A stretch of 58,148 nucleotides of DNA from Cerioporus squamosus (lineage: Eukaryota > Basidiomycota > Agaricomycetes > Polyporales > Polyporaceae): the NCBI GenBank assembly GCA_022592435.1, contig JABYQS010000202.1, positions 1 through 58,148 on the forward strand, in the 5' to 3' direction. The notes beneath the pieces were generated by a model. It saw nothing but the letters and a program-made list of their open reading frames with translations. It was not told the DNA's origin and did not search any database. The stretch's first letter is position 1; each line of letters starts with the position of its first letter. A program made the position numbers and the translations under genes. Shown one piece after another: positions 1 to 11,615 of this stretch.

Positions 1-330
1 GTCAGTATCCCCTCCTCCCACCCGCTCTTCTTCTCTCGTCGTGAGCGGGATGTTCATCGACAGCCACAGCATCATGGTGCTGGCGGTCTCTGTCGGCGGA
101 CATCCCCGGAATCCGCGCCGCTCGTCGAGTGGACGCGGGGACCCACGGCTCCTTAGTATCCCCTCCTCCCGCCCGCTTTTCTCATCTCGTCGTGTGCGGG
201 ATGTTCGTTGAAAGCTGCGGCAATTGTGGCAAAGCTCCATGCCAGCGGATATCTCTCGATCCTGCGCCGCTCCTCGTCGCGCGGACCCGGCGTCCCACCA
301 CGTTACCTGTCTTATTCCCTTTCCTTCTCC
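1..330 (+). repeat. DR1 copy 0, 3' tandem-array portion only
   Basis: This is the 3' end of the dispersed repeat DR1, cut by the window edge. One complete 151-bp unit starts at the GTGAGCGGGATGTTCATCGA at position 41 and is followed by a diverged unit from about 192. Similarity to the other copies fades near 330, around the shared phrase ACGTTACCTGTC. The 151-nt unit length is not a multiple of three, so the many small open frames here are not real proteins. Positions 331-744 hold no gene I can support. Confidence 0.8.
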
Positions 331-744
331 TGTCTCCAGTCGGATGCTCATCGACAACCGACAGTCATGCTTCCCTGTGCGAGATACTTGTGGCCGGCTA
401 CCGTGTCGCTGCCGGAGGGTATTGTCGACTTACGTCTCCGGATTCTGCCCGGCTCCTCGACCGTTGGCGCCTTCCTGCATGTCCCATAGTGTTGGCTTAA
501 CATACATGCTCGTATGTGCATTATTTCCACAGCATATAGATAATCCTACTGTTGTCCTGCTATCCACGCTGGTCGCCGCCACGATGCTTGGAGACCGGCA
601 ACCATGCGCTCCTCGTGATCTATCGCATACGAGCGTCCTGATTCCTTTGTCCTCCCCGTGCCCCCCGCCGTATTAAAGCTGCAGCTTCCTTGTTGTTTCC
701 TTCCTCCACATTCATCGAACGTCCTGTCGTGCGTCGCATTCAAG

Positions 745-2732
745 ATGGAAACCAATCCCCAGTCTCAGCTTGTCTCTCGCCGTGCCGCTATGCGCGAAGA
801 ATGCCCTCCCCTCCCTGGGCTTCATAACCACGACCAGGATGTTGTGATGGGTCCCAGTGGCACCAGGCTTCACCGTTCGCGCTGCGACGTTGTCTCGCTC
901 CCCTCGATTGCAGGCAACCCCACGCTTGTCACCGAAGGGCAGGGTTTGGACAGTGTTACGAACAGCCAGGACGCTGTATGCCACGATCCCGACGTCGAGC
1001 TCGACCCTTCGCGTGCTAGTGCTCACGGCGTTGAACACGTCCCGGATCATCTTCCCGATCATCAACAGGGCCCGTCTCATGCCGTTGCGCATGAGCCTCC
1101 CCTCCTTTCTCCTCCCGTTCGCGGAGCAATGTCGTGTCGCGCATCCCTGGCGCCCGCTCAGTATGTGTCCAGGGCCCACGTCGGACTCGACCTCGATGCA
1201 GCGGTACGTAACAGTACTTTTCATGTGCACTGCGCTCACGCAGCTCCTGCTTGCTTTCCAGGCTGCTTATGGTCCCAGCGTTTTGGACAAGTCAGCGCAG
1301 TCAGCCAGAGTCTCTCGCAGTGGAGGCGCTGAAGGTGCTGTTGGGAACCAAGAGGATGCTGCCGGACGCGTCGATGACACGAACGAGGCCGGCGTATCTG
1401 TCCACCTTCCCCCGAGGCGGGTGGGTAGGCGTCTTCCGCCTCTCCGTCGCTCGACGAGCTTGACTTCGGCGTTGATTTCGATAGGATTCGACCTCATCAT
1501 GTCCCAACTACTTCGCTTCTTGCGCGTCCTCACTTTCGTCGTGGAGTATTCGGCCCTCCTCGCTTTCACCATCGCCCGCCTCCTTCTTGCGGTTCTGCGC
1601 CTCATCGGCACCTCCAAGTACTCTATCATGTTCATGGTCGCCGGCTGTCTCGCACTCATCACGCGCTTCAACGCCTCGAGTACGGTCAACGACCACCTAG
1701 TTGACTTGTGCGTTCCCTTCACCAACCGAGCATTGTGCTTGCCGTTACCCTCCGTCAAGATGTCTCGGCCTTGCTCCTCCAACTCTGCCGTCGATGTTCA
1801 AACCGGCCTTATCCCGCTGCATCTAGGCGTCGATTTTCCGAGCCTGATGGATACGCAGAGTCGTACGTTGAACGAACTGCTCGCTTACTCCAACGTTGGT
1901 TCGAAGCTCGCGCTCAGTGTGAAGCATGCTGAACTTGCTGCACACGACCTCGTATACATCATCAAAGCCAGCAGCATGGCAACGAAAGCTTCGCTCTCAA
2001 GTGCGCTGGAGGAGTTTGCCGAAGAGGCGAGAGTGGTGAGCCGGCAATTGCAGTATCTCTCTGCGAAGATGGACGGCGCTGTGGACACGTACGTAACCTC
2101 ACCCTGTCTGTACCTTCCTGGACTGCCGCTGACAGGTTTGCAGTGTCCTCGCATTTGACGAGTATGCTCTCCGCATACTTGTTGCAGCACGCGACGCAGG
2201 CGTGGTCGACGTCCCGGCTACGACGGCACGTATCTTTCATTCTGCGATGGGCGTCCTGGCCTCCGAAGTCGGAAGCGTCCTTGCGGATGCTACCTCCGTC
2301 ACTACGGCCCTCGACCTACTCGAAGAGAAGTTATCGAGCGTTCATGTGCTCTCGATCCAGGAACGCATGGCGACTCGCGCCGCTGTTGAAGGACATCTCT
2401 CCAAATCATGGATGATTCTTGGTTACAAGGCAGCGATCCCCGGTCAGCTTGTCCATCGACTTGAAGTGTTGGACGACCTCGATCATTACCACCGTCGCTC
2501 GGACGCGCACGTCACGGCGACAACTCAAAGCCTCGTCATGATGGAGGCGGACCTTTCAGAGCTTCACCGGAAACTCGCGGCTTCCCAGTACACCAGCGGC
2601 AAACTACCGATCGAAGTCCATATTGCTAGCATCGAACAGAGCGCTCGCCGGCTGCTCGAGCAGAGAGCGCAGGATCGTGGTCGGAAGGTCATGGCTGCCG
2701 ATGTGCACGGCGGAGAAGTGGGTGGGATATAG
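745..2732 (+). CDS. Membrane-anchored helical protein, function unknown (624 aa, 3 exons)
   Basis: Exons are 745-1203, 1262-2088 and 2144-2732; both introns (58 and 55 nt) are GT-AG with gtacgt donors. The first ~230 residues are polar and Pro/Ser/Asp-rich and look disordered. A long hydrophobic stretch begins near residue 235 (LLRFLRVLTFVVEYSALLAF and onward), with a second near 270 (IMFMVAGCLALI). These imply one or two membrane helices. The remaining ~340 residues are strongly helical, with heptad-like Leu/Ala spacing and no Cys/His cluster or catalytic motif. The C-terminal pattern resembles the gene at 32508-33666, so I treat the two as distant paralogs. I do not recognise the family. 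The ATG at 745 was chosen because it opens a frame that splices cleanly; the alternative start at 1499 begins just before the membrane segment. DR1 copies flank the gene. Confidence 0.68.
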
Positions 2733-2992
2733 CGTCGTGGGCGCAGCCGGAGATTCAATTGGTGCGGTGGGTCAAGGCGGATGCAGGAGGGATATATCGT
2801 TGATGTACTGTGCTCGGGATTACTGTGTACATTGCACCGTATAGCAAGGCTACCGTCGTACTGCATCTCATGGGTAGTGCTGAAGTGTTCTCGACAACAC
2901 CGCGGCAAACTGAGAGTAGACAAGGCCCAGAGACTCAGACCCTTCTACGTTGTACCGCAGCATCCAGCACCGAGGTGTGGCCGACCTGGTAT

Positions 2993-4015
2993 GAGTGACC
3001 ACGTGACGGAATGTGCGTGACGACGACGAGCATCACGGAGACTGTGTGACGTTGGGCGCTCGTCCTGCTTGTCCTTCTCGACCATCGACGCTGGCACTGG
3101 CAGCGACGAACTGTGCATCCGGTGAGTCCACTCGTCCCATCATCCCGACCGCACTGTCTAACCCCCGTCGTGGCCTGTGTAGGGACCGTCCTGCTCGCAG
3201 AGCAATGAGTCGATCGCGACCTACTGCTTGCAAGTTGCGCGTGCTGTCGCCATCCCGGCTCGGCTCCTCTCGCGCTCACATCTGAACTTCGACACGATGC
3301 GCCATGTCGATGGCCTGGCAAGGCGTTGCGGACCGCGCTCGGTGCTGTGACGAGTGGTCGGCGCTGCGAAGGGCGAGCAGGTGAGTTTCGGTCTCTGCGT
3401 CAGGTTAGGCGTGTGGCCCGTCCGTCGAAATCGCGTCGTCGTCCCCATCTCGTGCTTCTTTGCGTCGTGAGCGGGATGTTCATCGACAGCCACAGCATCA
3501 TGGTGCTGGCGGTCTCTGTCGGCGGACATCCCCGGACTCTGCGCCGCTCGTCGAGTGGACGCGGGGACCCACGGCTCGTCAGTATCCCCTCCTCCCACCC
3601 GCTCTTCTTCTCTCGTCGTGAGCGGGATGTTCATCGACAGCCACAGCATCATGGTGCTGGCGGTCTCTGTCGGCGGACATCCCCGGACTCTGCGCCGCTC
3701 GTCGAGTGGACGCGGGGACCCACGGCTCGTCAGTATCCCCTCCTCCCACCCGCTCTTCTTCTCTCGTCGTGAGCGGGATGTTCATCGACAGCCACAGCAT
3801 CATGGTGCTGGCGGTCTCTGTCGGCGGACATCCCCGGAATCCGCGCCGCTCGTCGAGTGAACGCGGGGACCCACGGCTCCTTAGTACCTCCTTCTTCCAC
3901 CCGCTTTTCTGCTTTCTCGTGTGCGGGACGTTTGTTAACAGCCGGCCACGGCGATAGTGCTGGAGGTCCATGTTGGCGGGGATCCCCGGAATATGTGCTG
4001 CTCCTCGTCGGACGG
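2993..4015 (+). repeat. DR1 copy A (dispersed ~1 kb repeat)
   Basis: Near-identical sequence recurs at 7325, 18722 and 40873 in the same orientation. This copy begins near GTGACGGAATGTGCG, about 230 bp downstream of the start of copies B and C, so it is 5'-shorter. It contains an intron-like segment 3122-3182 (GTGAGT, an internal CTAAC branch-like box, TGTAG end) and a second donor-like GAGCAG/GTGAGT near 3379. It ends in the 151-bp tandem array, followed by a diverged unit shared with copy C up to about 4015. Confidence 0.85.
3467..3920 (+). repeat. 151-bp tandem repeat, three units
   Basis: Units start at 3467, 3618 and 3769, exactly 151 bp apart, each opening GTGAGCGGGATGTTCATCGA. The first two are almost identical; the third diverges after the shared core. 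The same array has one or two full units in the other DR1 copies (41, 8031, 19428 and 41480), so copy number varies. Confidence 0.92.
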
Positions 4016-5860
4016 ATTTTGTGTTTCTGGCGGAGAGGTTTACTCCAACCACTAGCGATGGCCCTCGAGCGTGCACTCACATCCGCCTCTTTTGCAGTAC
4101 CGCGTGCTTTCTTCATCACCGTCTGCCTCCAGTATGCACGATATCAGGCACCGCTTCCGCCGCGCTTCCGTCCGGCCACCTCACTGCCTCTATAGCTGAC
4201 TGCAGGCTGTTCTTCGTCGTTGAGGTTTCTTGAAGCCGTCGGGTCGCCCGGAGACACAAGTGTTTATAGGACGATCTCCGGCGCCTGCATCGCCTGGCGT
4301 CCCATTCCCCCCTCACACCCCGACCTCCCGGGCATCCCCTGCTTAGCTGGTACGCACGCCAGGACCGAGGCAGAGAGATTGACGTCACAGCATGAGAAGT
4401 CAGAGATGACCTGCGAGCTCCGGAGACGACCCGCTGGCTGGACTTGGACTTCATACGAGCCAATCGCACTCCGGCTTTGGCTCCGCAAGCCAAACGCGAC
4501 CTCCCTGCGCATAATCTCATACTCGTCAATCGTGAAGGCGGGCCATCATCTCCTCTGAGAACTCGACGTGTGTTTCTCCCTAGTCAACGTCAGCCGCATC
4601 ACCAGACAACCCTCACCACGAACCACCCTTGCGCCTCTTGAAAGTCGACCCCTCGCACGCGTCTGAGCACATGTCTGCGTAAGCCCGCCTTCCGTCGGGT
4701 GGGGCTCCGCTGGCTTGTCTGGCAGCTTCCGCGTCCGTTCTCATCTTGTGCTGGCCCCTCGTCGTGGCGAATTGGTAGGCGACGTTAATTGAGAATCATG
4801 TCCGGCGAGACAGAAGGCTCGCGTAGGTAGGATGGACATTTCTCGCGCCTGCATGTACGCCTGGGACCTCTCGGTCACGGACTCAGGAGGTGGATTCACA
4901 TGCTGTATATGACATATATGTGTATATGTCGCAATCACCGTCTGTAATCCTGTTGTCCGATAATAATCTGATTCTCCGTTGAGGTTACGTTCACCAGTGA
5001 CCATTGCTTCCTTCTAGATCTGAGGCTTTGTCCCCGCTTATAACGCCCGTCCGATTCGCGTCGCCACTGCTATAGCAGCGCCTAGCCCATCTTCGGAGCT
5101 GGTATATTCGTACGTAACGGCGTGGGACGGGAAGCCGACGTCTAGACCCCCATGCAGGAACGTGTTCCCGGTGCGTGATATCTTCTAAATATCAATAATG
5201 TTCGCAGGTCGCTGTTCTTACTCATAACTTCTCGAGAGTCGACATCCTATGCGAGTATGTCATGGATCACAGTTTAGGTGTTGATATATGGGCGTACCGC
5301 CTCTCGAGTCTAAGCGCGGACGAAGGGCCTGTCAAATCTTTCAGCCCACAGTATATAGTGTCGATCTGGTAGGTCAGTCCCTAAGTCATCAACGTCACGA
5401 CCCGATTTTGCTGACGTCAATCTCCATGTTCTGTTTTCACTTCTTACCGGAAGATCATACCCTGGCCCCCCGAAAACGCGCTGAAGTTTGGGCGTGAAGC
5501 TTGAAGGAAGATAGAAGACAGGTCAGCGGCATCTCACGGTAATCAGCGGGGTAACTCTTCTAGACCCATCGCAGCCTCACTCGTCATGCTAGGGATGACA
5601 AGCGCGAGCGAATAGTGCGCGGAGTGAATGAACGCCGCAACAGGCCGCAAACTAGAAGAGCAACGACTTCCCATCTCTCAGGGACATGCGCTTGGGCAAG
5701 CGGACAAGCACATGCTATTGCCGGTGAGAGTTTCCAGGGGCGGAAGACCTTGGCGATACTTTTCTCGGAGTTACTTTGGTCTTAGCTACATTTCATCGGT
5801 GCATGGTGCTTGTCATAGGTCTGGTCCTTCTTGTGACGAAACGCAAGGTGGCGTGTGAAC
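4016..5860. other. No supportable gene
   Basis: This 1.8-kb stretch separates DR1-A from the MYND gene. Only short frames without recognisable motifs or consistent splice structure are seen on either strand. A short run of alternating TATATG/ATATGT words lies near 4910-4930. Confidence 0.5.
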
Positions 5861-5899
5861 ATGCAAGACACTCGTATGTACATACATTGCGAGCCCGCC

Positions 5900-7049
5900 A
5901 TGTCAACAATCCACGTATACGCGACTCGCGGGATAGCGTCGCTCGAGGAGCCCCATACTACCTTGAACCTACCCGACTCCATTGCCTCCATGTTCCCACC
6001 GTCGCCCGCGGGCGACCTGAAGATGGATCCTGGGGCTGTTTGCCCTGTATGCAAGACCGTGTGCACCTCCACATGCGGGGAATGCGGTCGAGTATCATAT
6101 TGCTGGAGCGCATGTTATGACGCCGTGAGTCCCGGATTCTTGACTCTGGATACCGTACCGTCCCTTTCCCCACAACGCATCGGCCACAATAGTAGCGATT
6201 AACATCCGTCTGTGTTTCACTAGGGCTCGCCCACGCATTGCGCCGAATGTACCCGCACACAGGCAGCAGGCCTCTGCTCTTTAGCGGAACTCGATCAACG
6301 TACCGCTCACAATGTGGACCCTTGCTCTTACCTTGACGGCTGGCTGGTACCTGACGTCCAACGCTCGTGCTGCGAGAACTCTTATGGAGATCCTACACCT
6401 CGCCTCGCGCACTCGCTTCCAACGCCGAACGTGCCCGACGGGTCTCGATACGGTCCCAGCAGGCAGAAGGAGCTCGTCATAGTGGAACGGGTCGGGTTGA
6501 TCGAGACTTCGGTGGTTGGCACGGATGAGGGACTGCACGGCGCGTCGCAGCACATCAGGCCACAGATCTCGCCCCACGCATCCTGGAAACCCGAGCGCGT
6601 GAACGCGCTGGTATTCCGCAGCACAAAGCGTGCGTACATCCAGTGCAGCGTTTCTGACTGTCTAGTTGCACTGCTGACAGTGACTCCTGTACTCGACAGC
6701 CTTCCCATCTATGGTCCAGCTGAGCTACAGCTGGGTCGATGACCACGACGGATGCAGTCCACGTACAAAGCCCAACCTCACTGGACGCATCCGTGAGTCC
6801 AACGCCGATCACATCATTTGTCGCGTCAACGGCCGCTGGCCGGAAGCCTTCGACATCTGGTACGATCGCGATGCCATGAAAGGTAGACGTCGGCGGAACC
6901 AGTCTATACAACAGTTCTGTAAGAGGGGTAACTGGTCGAAATGGTTCGGAGCTGTCGTCGTGCTCAAATTCGATGGCGGGAGCGTAGCCAACTATCGCGA
7001 TATGGAGTTTGGAGACTTGCTGACGGTGCGCGGTATTCTCGGCGCATAG
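5900..7049 (+). CDS. MYND-type zinc-finger protein (326 aa, 3 exons)
   Basis: Exons are 5900-6124, 6224-6629 and 6700-7049. The spliced protein has a complete MYND spacing: C-x2-C-x7-C-x2-C-x4-YC-x3-C-x7-H-x3-C. It starts at CPVCKTVCTSTCGECG and ends at HCAEC. The 99-nt intron falls inside the finger, after Tyr-Asp-Ala, and splicing is needed to complete the motif, which supports the model strongly. MYND fingers usually mediate protein-protein contacts, and Agaricomycetes carry large MYND families. The C-terminal ~110 residues (YSWVDDHDG, IWYDR, a basic GRRRRN patch) form a separate module that I cannot name. An in-frame upstream ATG at 5861 would add 13 residues. The gene sits between DR1 copies A and B. 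Confidence 0.75.
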
Positions 7050-7324
7050 TCACATATTTCTGACTATATGTTTTGGACATCGCGACGGAGACGAGTCTAT
7101 TGCATCTTCTATCCTACGATTGCCAGCTCACGGTGTGATATTGGAACTCTACCTGAAGAAAGGCTGCCTTCTCGAAGAAGACAGCGAAGCCCGTCACAGG
7201 AGCCGCAAAGCAGAAGTCAGTCGAGGTCTGAAGGGCACAAGGGGGAGAGACCGACAAGTACTGTAGCAGGTCGGCATCAGCAACGTGCGTGAGGAGTTCA
7301 CGTGGATCAGAAGAGTAGAATGTC

Positions 7325-8400
7325 CTGCCGCCTGCAGCGGACGAGACGGTAGACGTCGCGACCCGGACCTTGAGGCTGCCATGGAATGGGACGGCGAACC
7401 TCAGCGCAAAGGAGTGTCCTCTGTGCTTCAGAGCGCCGTCTGCGGCGGGCAGGGAGGGTCGCAGCAGGAGGCCGGAGAGGAGTCGGTGTCCGCAGAGGGA
7501 CTTGAACGTAGTGGTTGCGAAGTACGATCGGGCTGAGCGGCTGTGCAGAATCCGGAGTGACGTGACGGAATGTGCGTGACGACGACGAGCATCACGGAGA
7601 CTGTGTGACGTTGGGCGCTCGTCCTGCTTGTCCTTCTCGACCATCGACGCTGGCACTAGTGGCAGCGACGAACTGTGCATCCGGTGAGTCCACTCGTCCC
7701 ATCATCCCGACCGCACTGTCTAACCCTCGTCGTGGCCTGTGCAGGGACCGTCCTGCTTGCGGAGCAATGAGTCGATCGCGACCTACTGCTTGCAAGTTGC
7801 GCGTGCTGTCGCCATCCCGGCTCGGCTCCTCTCGCGCTCACATCTGAACTTCGACACGATGCGCCATGTCGATGGCCTGGCAAGGCGTTGCGGACCGCGC
7901 TCGGTGCTGTGACGAGTGGTCGGCGCTGCGAAGGGCGAGCAGGTGAGTTTCGGTCTCTGCGTCAGGTTAGGCGTGTGGCCCGTCCGTCGAAATCGCGTCG
8001 TCGTCCCCATCTCGTGCTTCTTTGCGTCGTGAGCGGGATGTTCATTGACAGCCACAGCATCATGGTGCTGGCGGTTTCTGTCGGCGGACATCCCCGGACT
8101 CTGCGCCGCTCGTCGAGTGGACGCGGGGACCCACGGCTCGTCAGTATCCCCTCCTCCCACCCGCTCTTCTTCTCTCGTCGTGAGCGGGATGTTCATCGAC
8201 AGCCACAGCATCATGGTGCTGGCGGTCTCTGTCGGCGGACATCCCCGGACTCTGCGCCGCTCGTCGAGTGGACGCGGGGACCCACGGCTCTTTAGTACCT
8301 CCTTCCGCCCGCTCTTCTTCTCTCGTCGTGAGCGGCATGTTCGTTTGCAGCCACGGCGATTGTGTCGGAGCTCCCTGTCGGCGGGCGCGTCGCAGACTCT
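7325..8400 (+). repeat. DR1 copy B (longest form)
   Basis: It shares its 5' boundary (CTGCCGCCTGCAGCGG) with copy C at 18722, extending about 230 bp further 5' than copy A. Its intron-like segment is 7684-7744 and ends GTGCAG, as in copy D. It has a small private insertion near 7657 (GGCACTAGTGGCAGCG where other copies read GGCACTGGCAGCG). Two 151-bp units start near 8031 and 8182; a degraded third follows from about 8330. The minus strand of the 5' part has an open frame (7114-7680) that runs into unique sequence; I see no family in it. Confidence 0.85.
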
Positions 8401-9019
8401 GGGGGCGCCCGCGACATGGCCCGCCAGCACTGTCTCCTTCGTGTGCCTTCCTTCTGTCTTGTGCGGGCCGCTCACTGAGAGCCATGGTGCCGCTGCAGCC
8501 TATCGTGGGGGCATTCCCGGATTCTGCGCGACTTCTCATTCCGCGGATGGGTGGTTGCGCGGCAAAGGGGATATGTTGGACTCCTTCGCGAACTGTAACG
8601 CATTACGCCGTGCGCGATGAAGAGACCCTTGTCCCTTCATCGTGCGATTGAGGACGGGATCGGCACTTAGTCTCACAGCTAGAATTATATCTGCGCGGTG
8701 TTCCAATTGCTCACACACTCTACTTGCAGCTGTCTGCGAGCCGCTCTTTATCTGATGCTGGCTATGCACTCGCCACCACAACTTGATCACTTCGGCACGC
8801 ATGTGTGAACTCGGTGAGTATCATGTTCAGTGGATATGTCCGTAGCTGTTTATGTTGCCGCACCGCTCATATTTCCTGGCGAATAGTTCAATCCGTCACT
8901 GGTCACACGGAACGTGTGTTGTAACGCGCAGGCCTCCTGGCGCTTGGTGGCGTTTCGTCTCATTCAGGACCTTCGTCCTTGTCCTGTCTCGCCTGCATCT
9001 GCCGTCTCATCGTCCCACG
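8401..9019. other. Intergenic, decayed repeat units then unique sequence
   Basis: Up to about 8560 there are traces of further diverged 151-bp units (GTGCGGG and TTCCCGGATTCTGCGC words). The rest is unique and presumably carries the promoter of the gene at 9020; no element could be pinned down. Confidence 0.4.
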
Positions 9020-10041
9020 ATGTCTGCCTCTGCGACAGTTCGTACCATGCGAGAACGTATGTCTTTGTCTCTAAGTGCTTCTCGCCGAGTGTCTTTCCGT
9101 AGTCTCATTAACTGCCTTTGTTGTCGCCGTTGGAAGGTGTACTCCAGGTGCTCAGCGTGGCAGCCAGGGAGGACGTGTTATTGCTTGATCTTGTGAAGTT
9201 GGTTGGCGAAGGTACGTCTTCGCCGCTACATGCGATTCTATGCGTGCTCACTTCCTGTTCCAGTGGCGTCCACATCCCGCTCCGGAGGTGTCTCCGCTCG
9301 TCTCACCTCGGCCGTCGTGAAGGTTGTTACTCGCGAGGTGCGTTCTTCCCTTCCCTCGCGCTTGGCTAACTGCAATATTCTGCGGCTAGGTCGCTGCCGA
9401 CCGTATCGTGTACGACCCCGTTCTCAAGACCGTCGAATTGACGCCGTCTGGCGCGTCTTTGTGCGTACCTCCCGCTCTTCATTGAGTTTGTGATACGTAT
9501 CAAACACGCATCATACAGCTATAGGATGTGGAAGCCGTCGAGCGAATTCGAACCGTCCAAGCGCACACCGACCAAGAAGGAGGTCAGCCATGGGCTTCGC
9601 CGTGCGTGCGTTTCGCTGATGCCCAACAGGCCATCTATCGTTACCGTTCTCGGGCTCGTCTGGTCTTGCGCGTCCGTCGAGCTTTGGACAGCGAACGGCA
9701 GCGCGACCCTCGTCTGTCGGATGCTGCCCAGCTTCCTGCCATCGTGAGTCACGGTCGCGTCGCTGAATGTCATTGAATTGACCAAAGTCCGCAGGCCCGG
9801 GAGCACATCCATACCATGCACAACCTCGAGAATTCTGTGAGTATGTGTTCATATCAATAGGACGCGGCTATGCTCATGTAGGCTCATGTACGTGACTTGC
9901 TACTAGCTCAGCAATATGCGGGACAACTTGGAGCAGACAGGCGCGAGGATTGAGGTGGCGGGGCACCGTCTCCGCAAGTTTGGATATAAGCTTGACGCTG
10001 AGGGCAACATTGTCCAACTCGCGGTGGACGACGTCGTGTAG
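9020..10041 (+). CDS. Small uncharacterised protein (218 aa, 7 exons)
   Basis: Exons 9020-9056, 9137-9211, 9264-9337, 9390-9464, 9525-9743, 9795-9836 and 9907-10041 join in frame with GT-AG introns of 51-80 nt. The protein is amphipathic and mostly helical: an early segment VLQVLSVAAREDVLLLDLVK, a middle basic stretch (YRSRARLVLRVRRALDSE), and an acidic end GYKLDAEGNIVQLAVDDVV. No membrane segment or named domain is seen. Exon 5 may hide another short intron near 9586. A decayed copy of the last intron and exon lies at 42100-42275, so this is a duplicated gene. DR1 precedes both the live and the dead copy. Confidence 0.62.
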
Positions 10042-10656
10042 TGAACACTTGTACTAGAGGCAGCATCACCCAAATCTGTGCCTTTTCCCTCCAGCCACTC
10101 TTCCAACGGGAGATTTCGCTTTCAGGCGGCAGCCTCTCCCCCTGCCATCTGGCGCGGTGGAAGGACGTCAAGCCCTCCCGATCGCGCTCAATGCGTTAGT
10201 GGTTCAGCGTACGGTATCAGTCGAAGCAAAGCCACTTCTAATTCATTGAACGATCTCGTGAAGCTGACACGGCACTCACAAGGAGCGCCCCCTGACGCTC
10301 GGCAAGCCCGGGCAGGCCTTTTGTAGAGGAGGAAGGTATTTTCAGGCGTCTGTCAACGCTACGTGAGCCAGCCCGCACACTGGCGCTGACGACGTCTGCC
10401 ATCTCATCCTGGTGCCCTTCCTGCCAGGCTGCCACCGGCCTCTCGTTCCTTCTCCCGATGGCGCCTCTATACTTAGCGCTGCCTCAGGGTTGTCTCTCAA
10501 GTCTCTGCAGAAAGCGCTAATGAGTGCTATCCAACTTCGAGGTGTGTCATTTGCAATCGTGCGTTACAATATCATTGACTATATTCAATCGTCGAGGACT
10601 ATTGTTACAGTGGAAGAACGAACGCAGGCAGGTGCCCAACAGCGCAGGATAAATGA
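10042..10656. other. Convergent intergenic region
   Basis: This lies between the 3' end of the plus-strand 9-kb gene and the 3' end of the minus-strand bHLH-like gene. It presumably contains both polyadenylation regions. No gene is supported. Confidence 0.45.
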
Positions 10657-11615
10657 TCACTGGCAATGGAGAAATCGTTCCAGAGCTGCCATCTACGCGA
10701 TACGACATCATCAGCATTAATATGGCTAGTCGATGACAAGCGGGCGTCCGCAAGACAACTTACAGCACGGTCGAGTTCAAGGAGCTTGAGCTTAACTTCT
10801 ACCACATCATGTTGCAAGCCGGACACCATGCTCTGCCAGTGGGTTGGTCGAAGATCTACAGGAAGGTATAGGTGAGTCTCACCTTGGCGGTCTTTGCATT
10901 GAGTCCCCGATACCGCTCGAGCTGTTCCATTGGTACGGGTGTCAGTGAGTGGCTTAGGAGCTGCGCGTGCAGGCGGTCGATGTGTGCCTCGAGGCTCGCC
11001 AGGTAGATCGTCCGCCTGTGCGGTGCGCCCATAGTGGCGCTGGAACCGAGAGGAGTGTCAGAAGCAGAAGTAGAAACGTTGTGAGGTGATGCCCATGTAC
11101 ATTTCTTGCGCCGTGAAGATCAGCTTCTCAAGGGTGTGATTCCACATCTTACGCCGCTTGCCCCTGCTGTGCTTCTTGCTATGGAGTCGTGCGTATGGGT
11201 GGATGATTGGCCCCTGCACGGCGAGGCCCTCAGTTGAGCAAGCGGGCTCGGATAGACGGTGGATCTCCCATTCGGACGGGATGATCAAGGCCCGCGAGGC
11301 CGAGCTGGCTTTGGAAGGCGTTGAGGATGTAGAGGAGTACGGCGGGAGCGTGAACGTTTCTTGCGAGTAGTGTGGGAAACGCGCCTCGGTAAGTAGAGTT
11401 CCAGAAGTCGGGGACACAGTGGACATGTCGCGAACACAATGCCCATCTCGCGGGGTCAGGTTCGGGGCGGCGTATCGTATGTCATGGCCGGCGTGAACTT
11501 GGAGATGTGGATGCTGAGTAACAGTAAACGTCGGGGCGTCGCCGCGGCGGGAGGTCATCTGGGAACGGACCGGAGAGGTTATCGCCAGTTGATGGGAGGC
11601 AAAGGCGGACTGCAT
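10657..11615 (-). CDS. bHLH-like putative transcription factor 1 (258 aa, 4 exons)
   Basis: Reading the minus strand, exons are 11615-11101, 11039-10883, 10832-10764 and 10692-10657. The N-terminal ~130 residues are Ser/Thr/Pro-rich. A basic stretch (KKHSRGKRRKMWNHTLEKL) leads into a first helix; after a loop the second helix reads RRTIYLASLEAHIDRLHAQL. That order (basic, helix, loop, K/R-x-x-YL-x-x-LE-x-x-I-x-x-L) is the shape of a basic helix-loop-helix DNA-binding dimerisation domain. A further leucine-rich helix follows (VEVKLKLLELDRA). Exons 2 and 3 (157 and 69 nt) have exactly the same lengths as those of the divergent gene at 12993. The basic region lacks a clear ERxRR, so E-box binding is not assured. 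Confidence 0.6.

Noticed and set aside
3326..4195. Overlapping frames of 80-165 codons across the DR1 tandem arrays on both strands
   Set aside because: The 151-bp unit shifts frame at each repeat and all frames appear open by composition; no single protein repeat is preserved.
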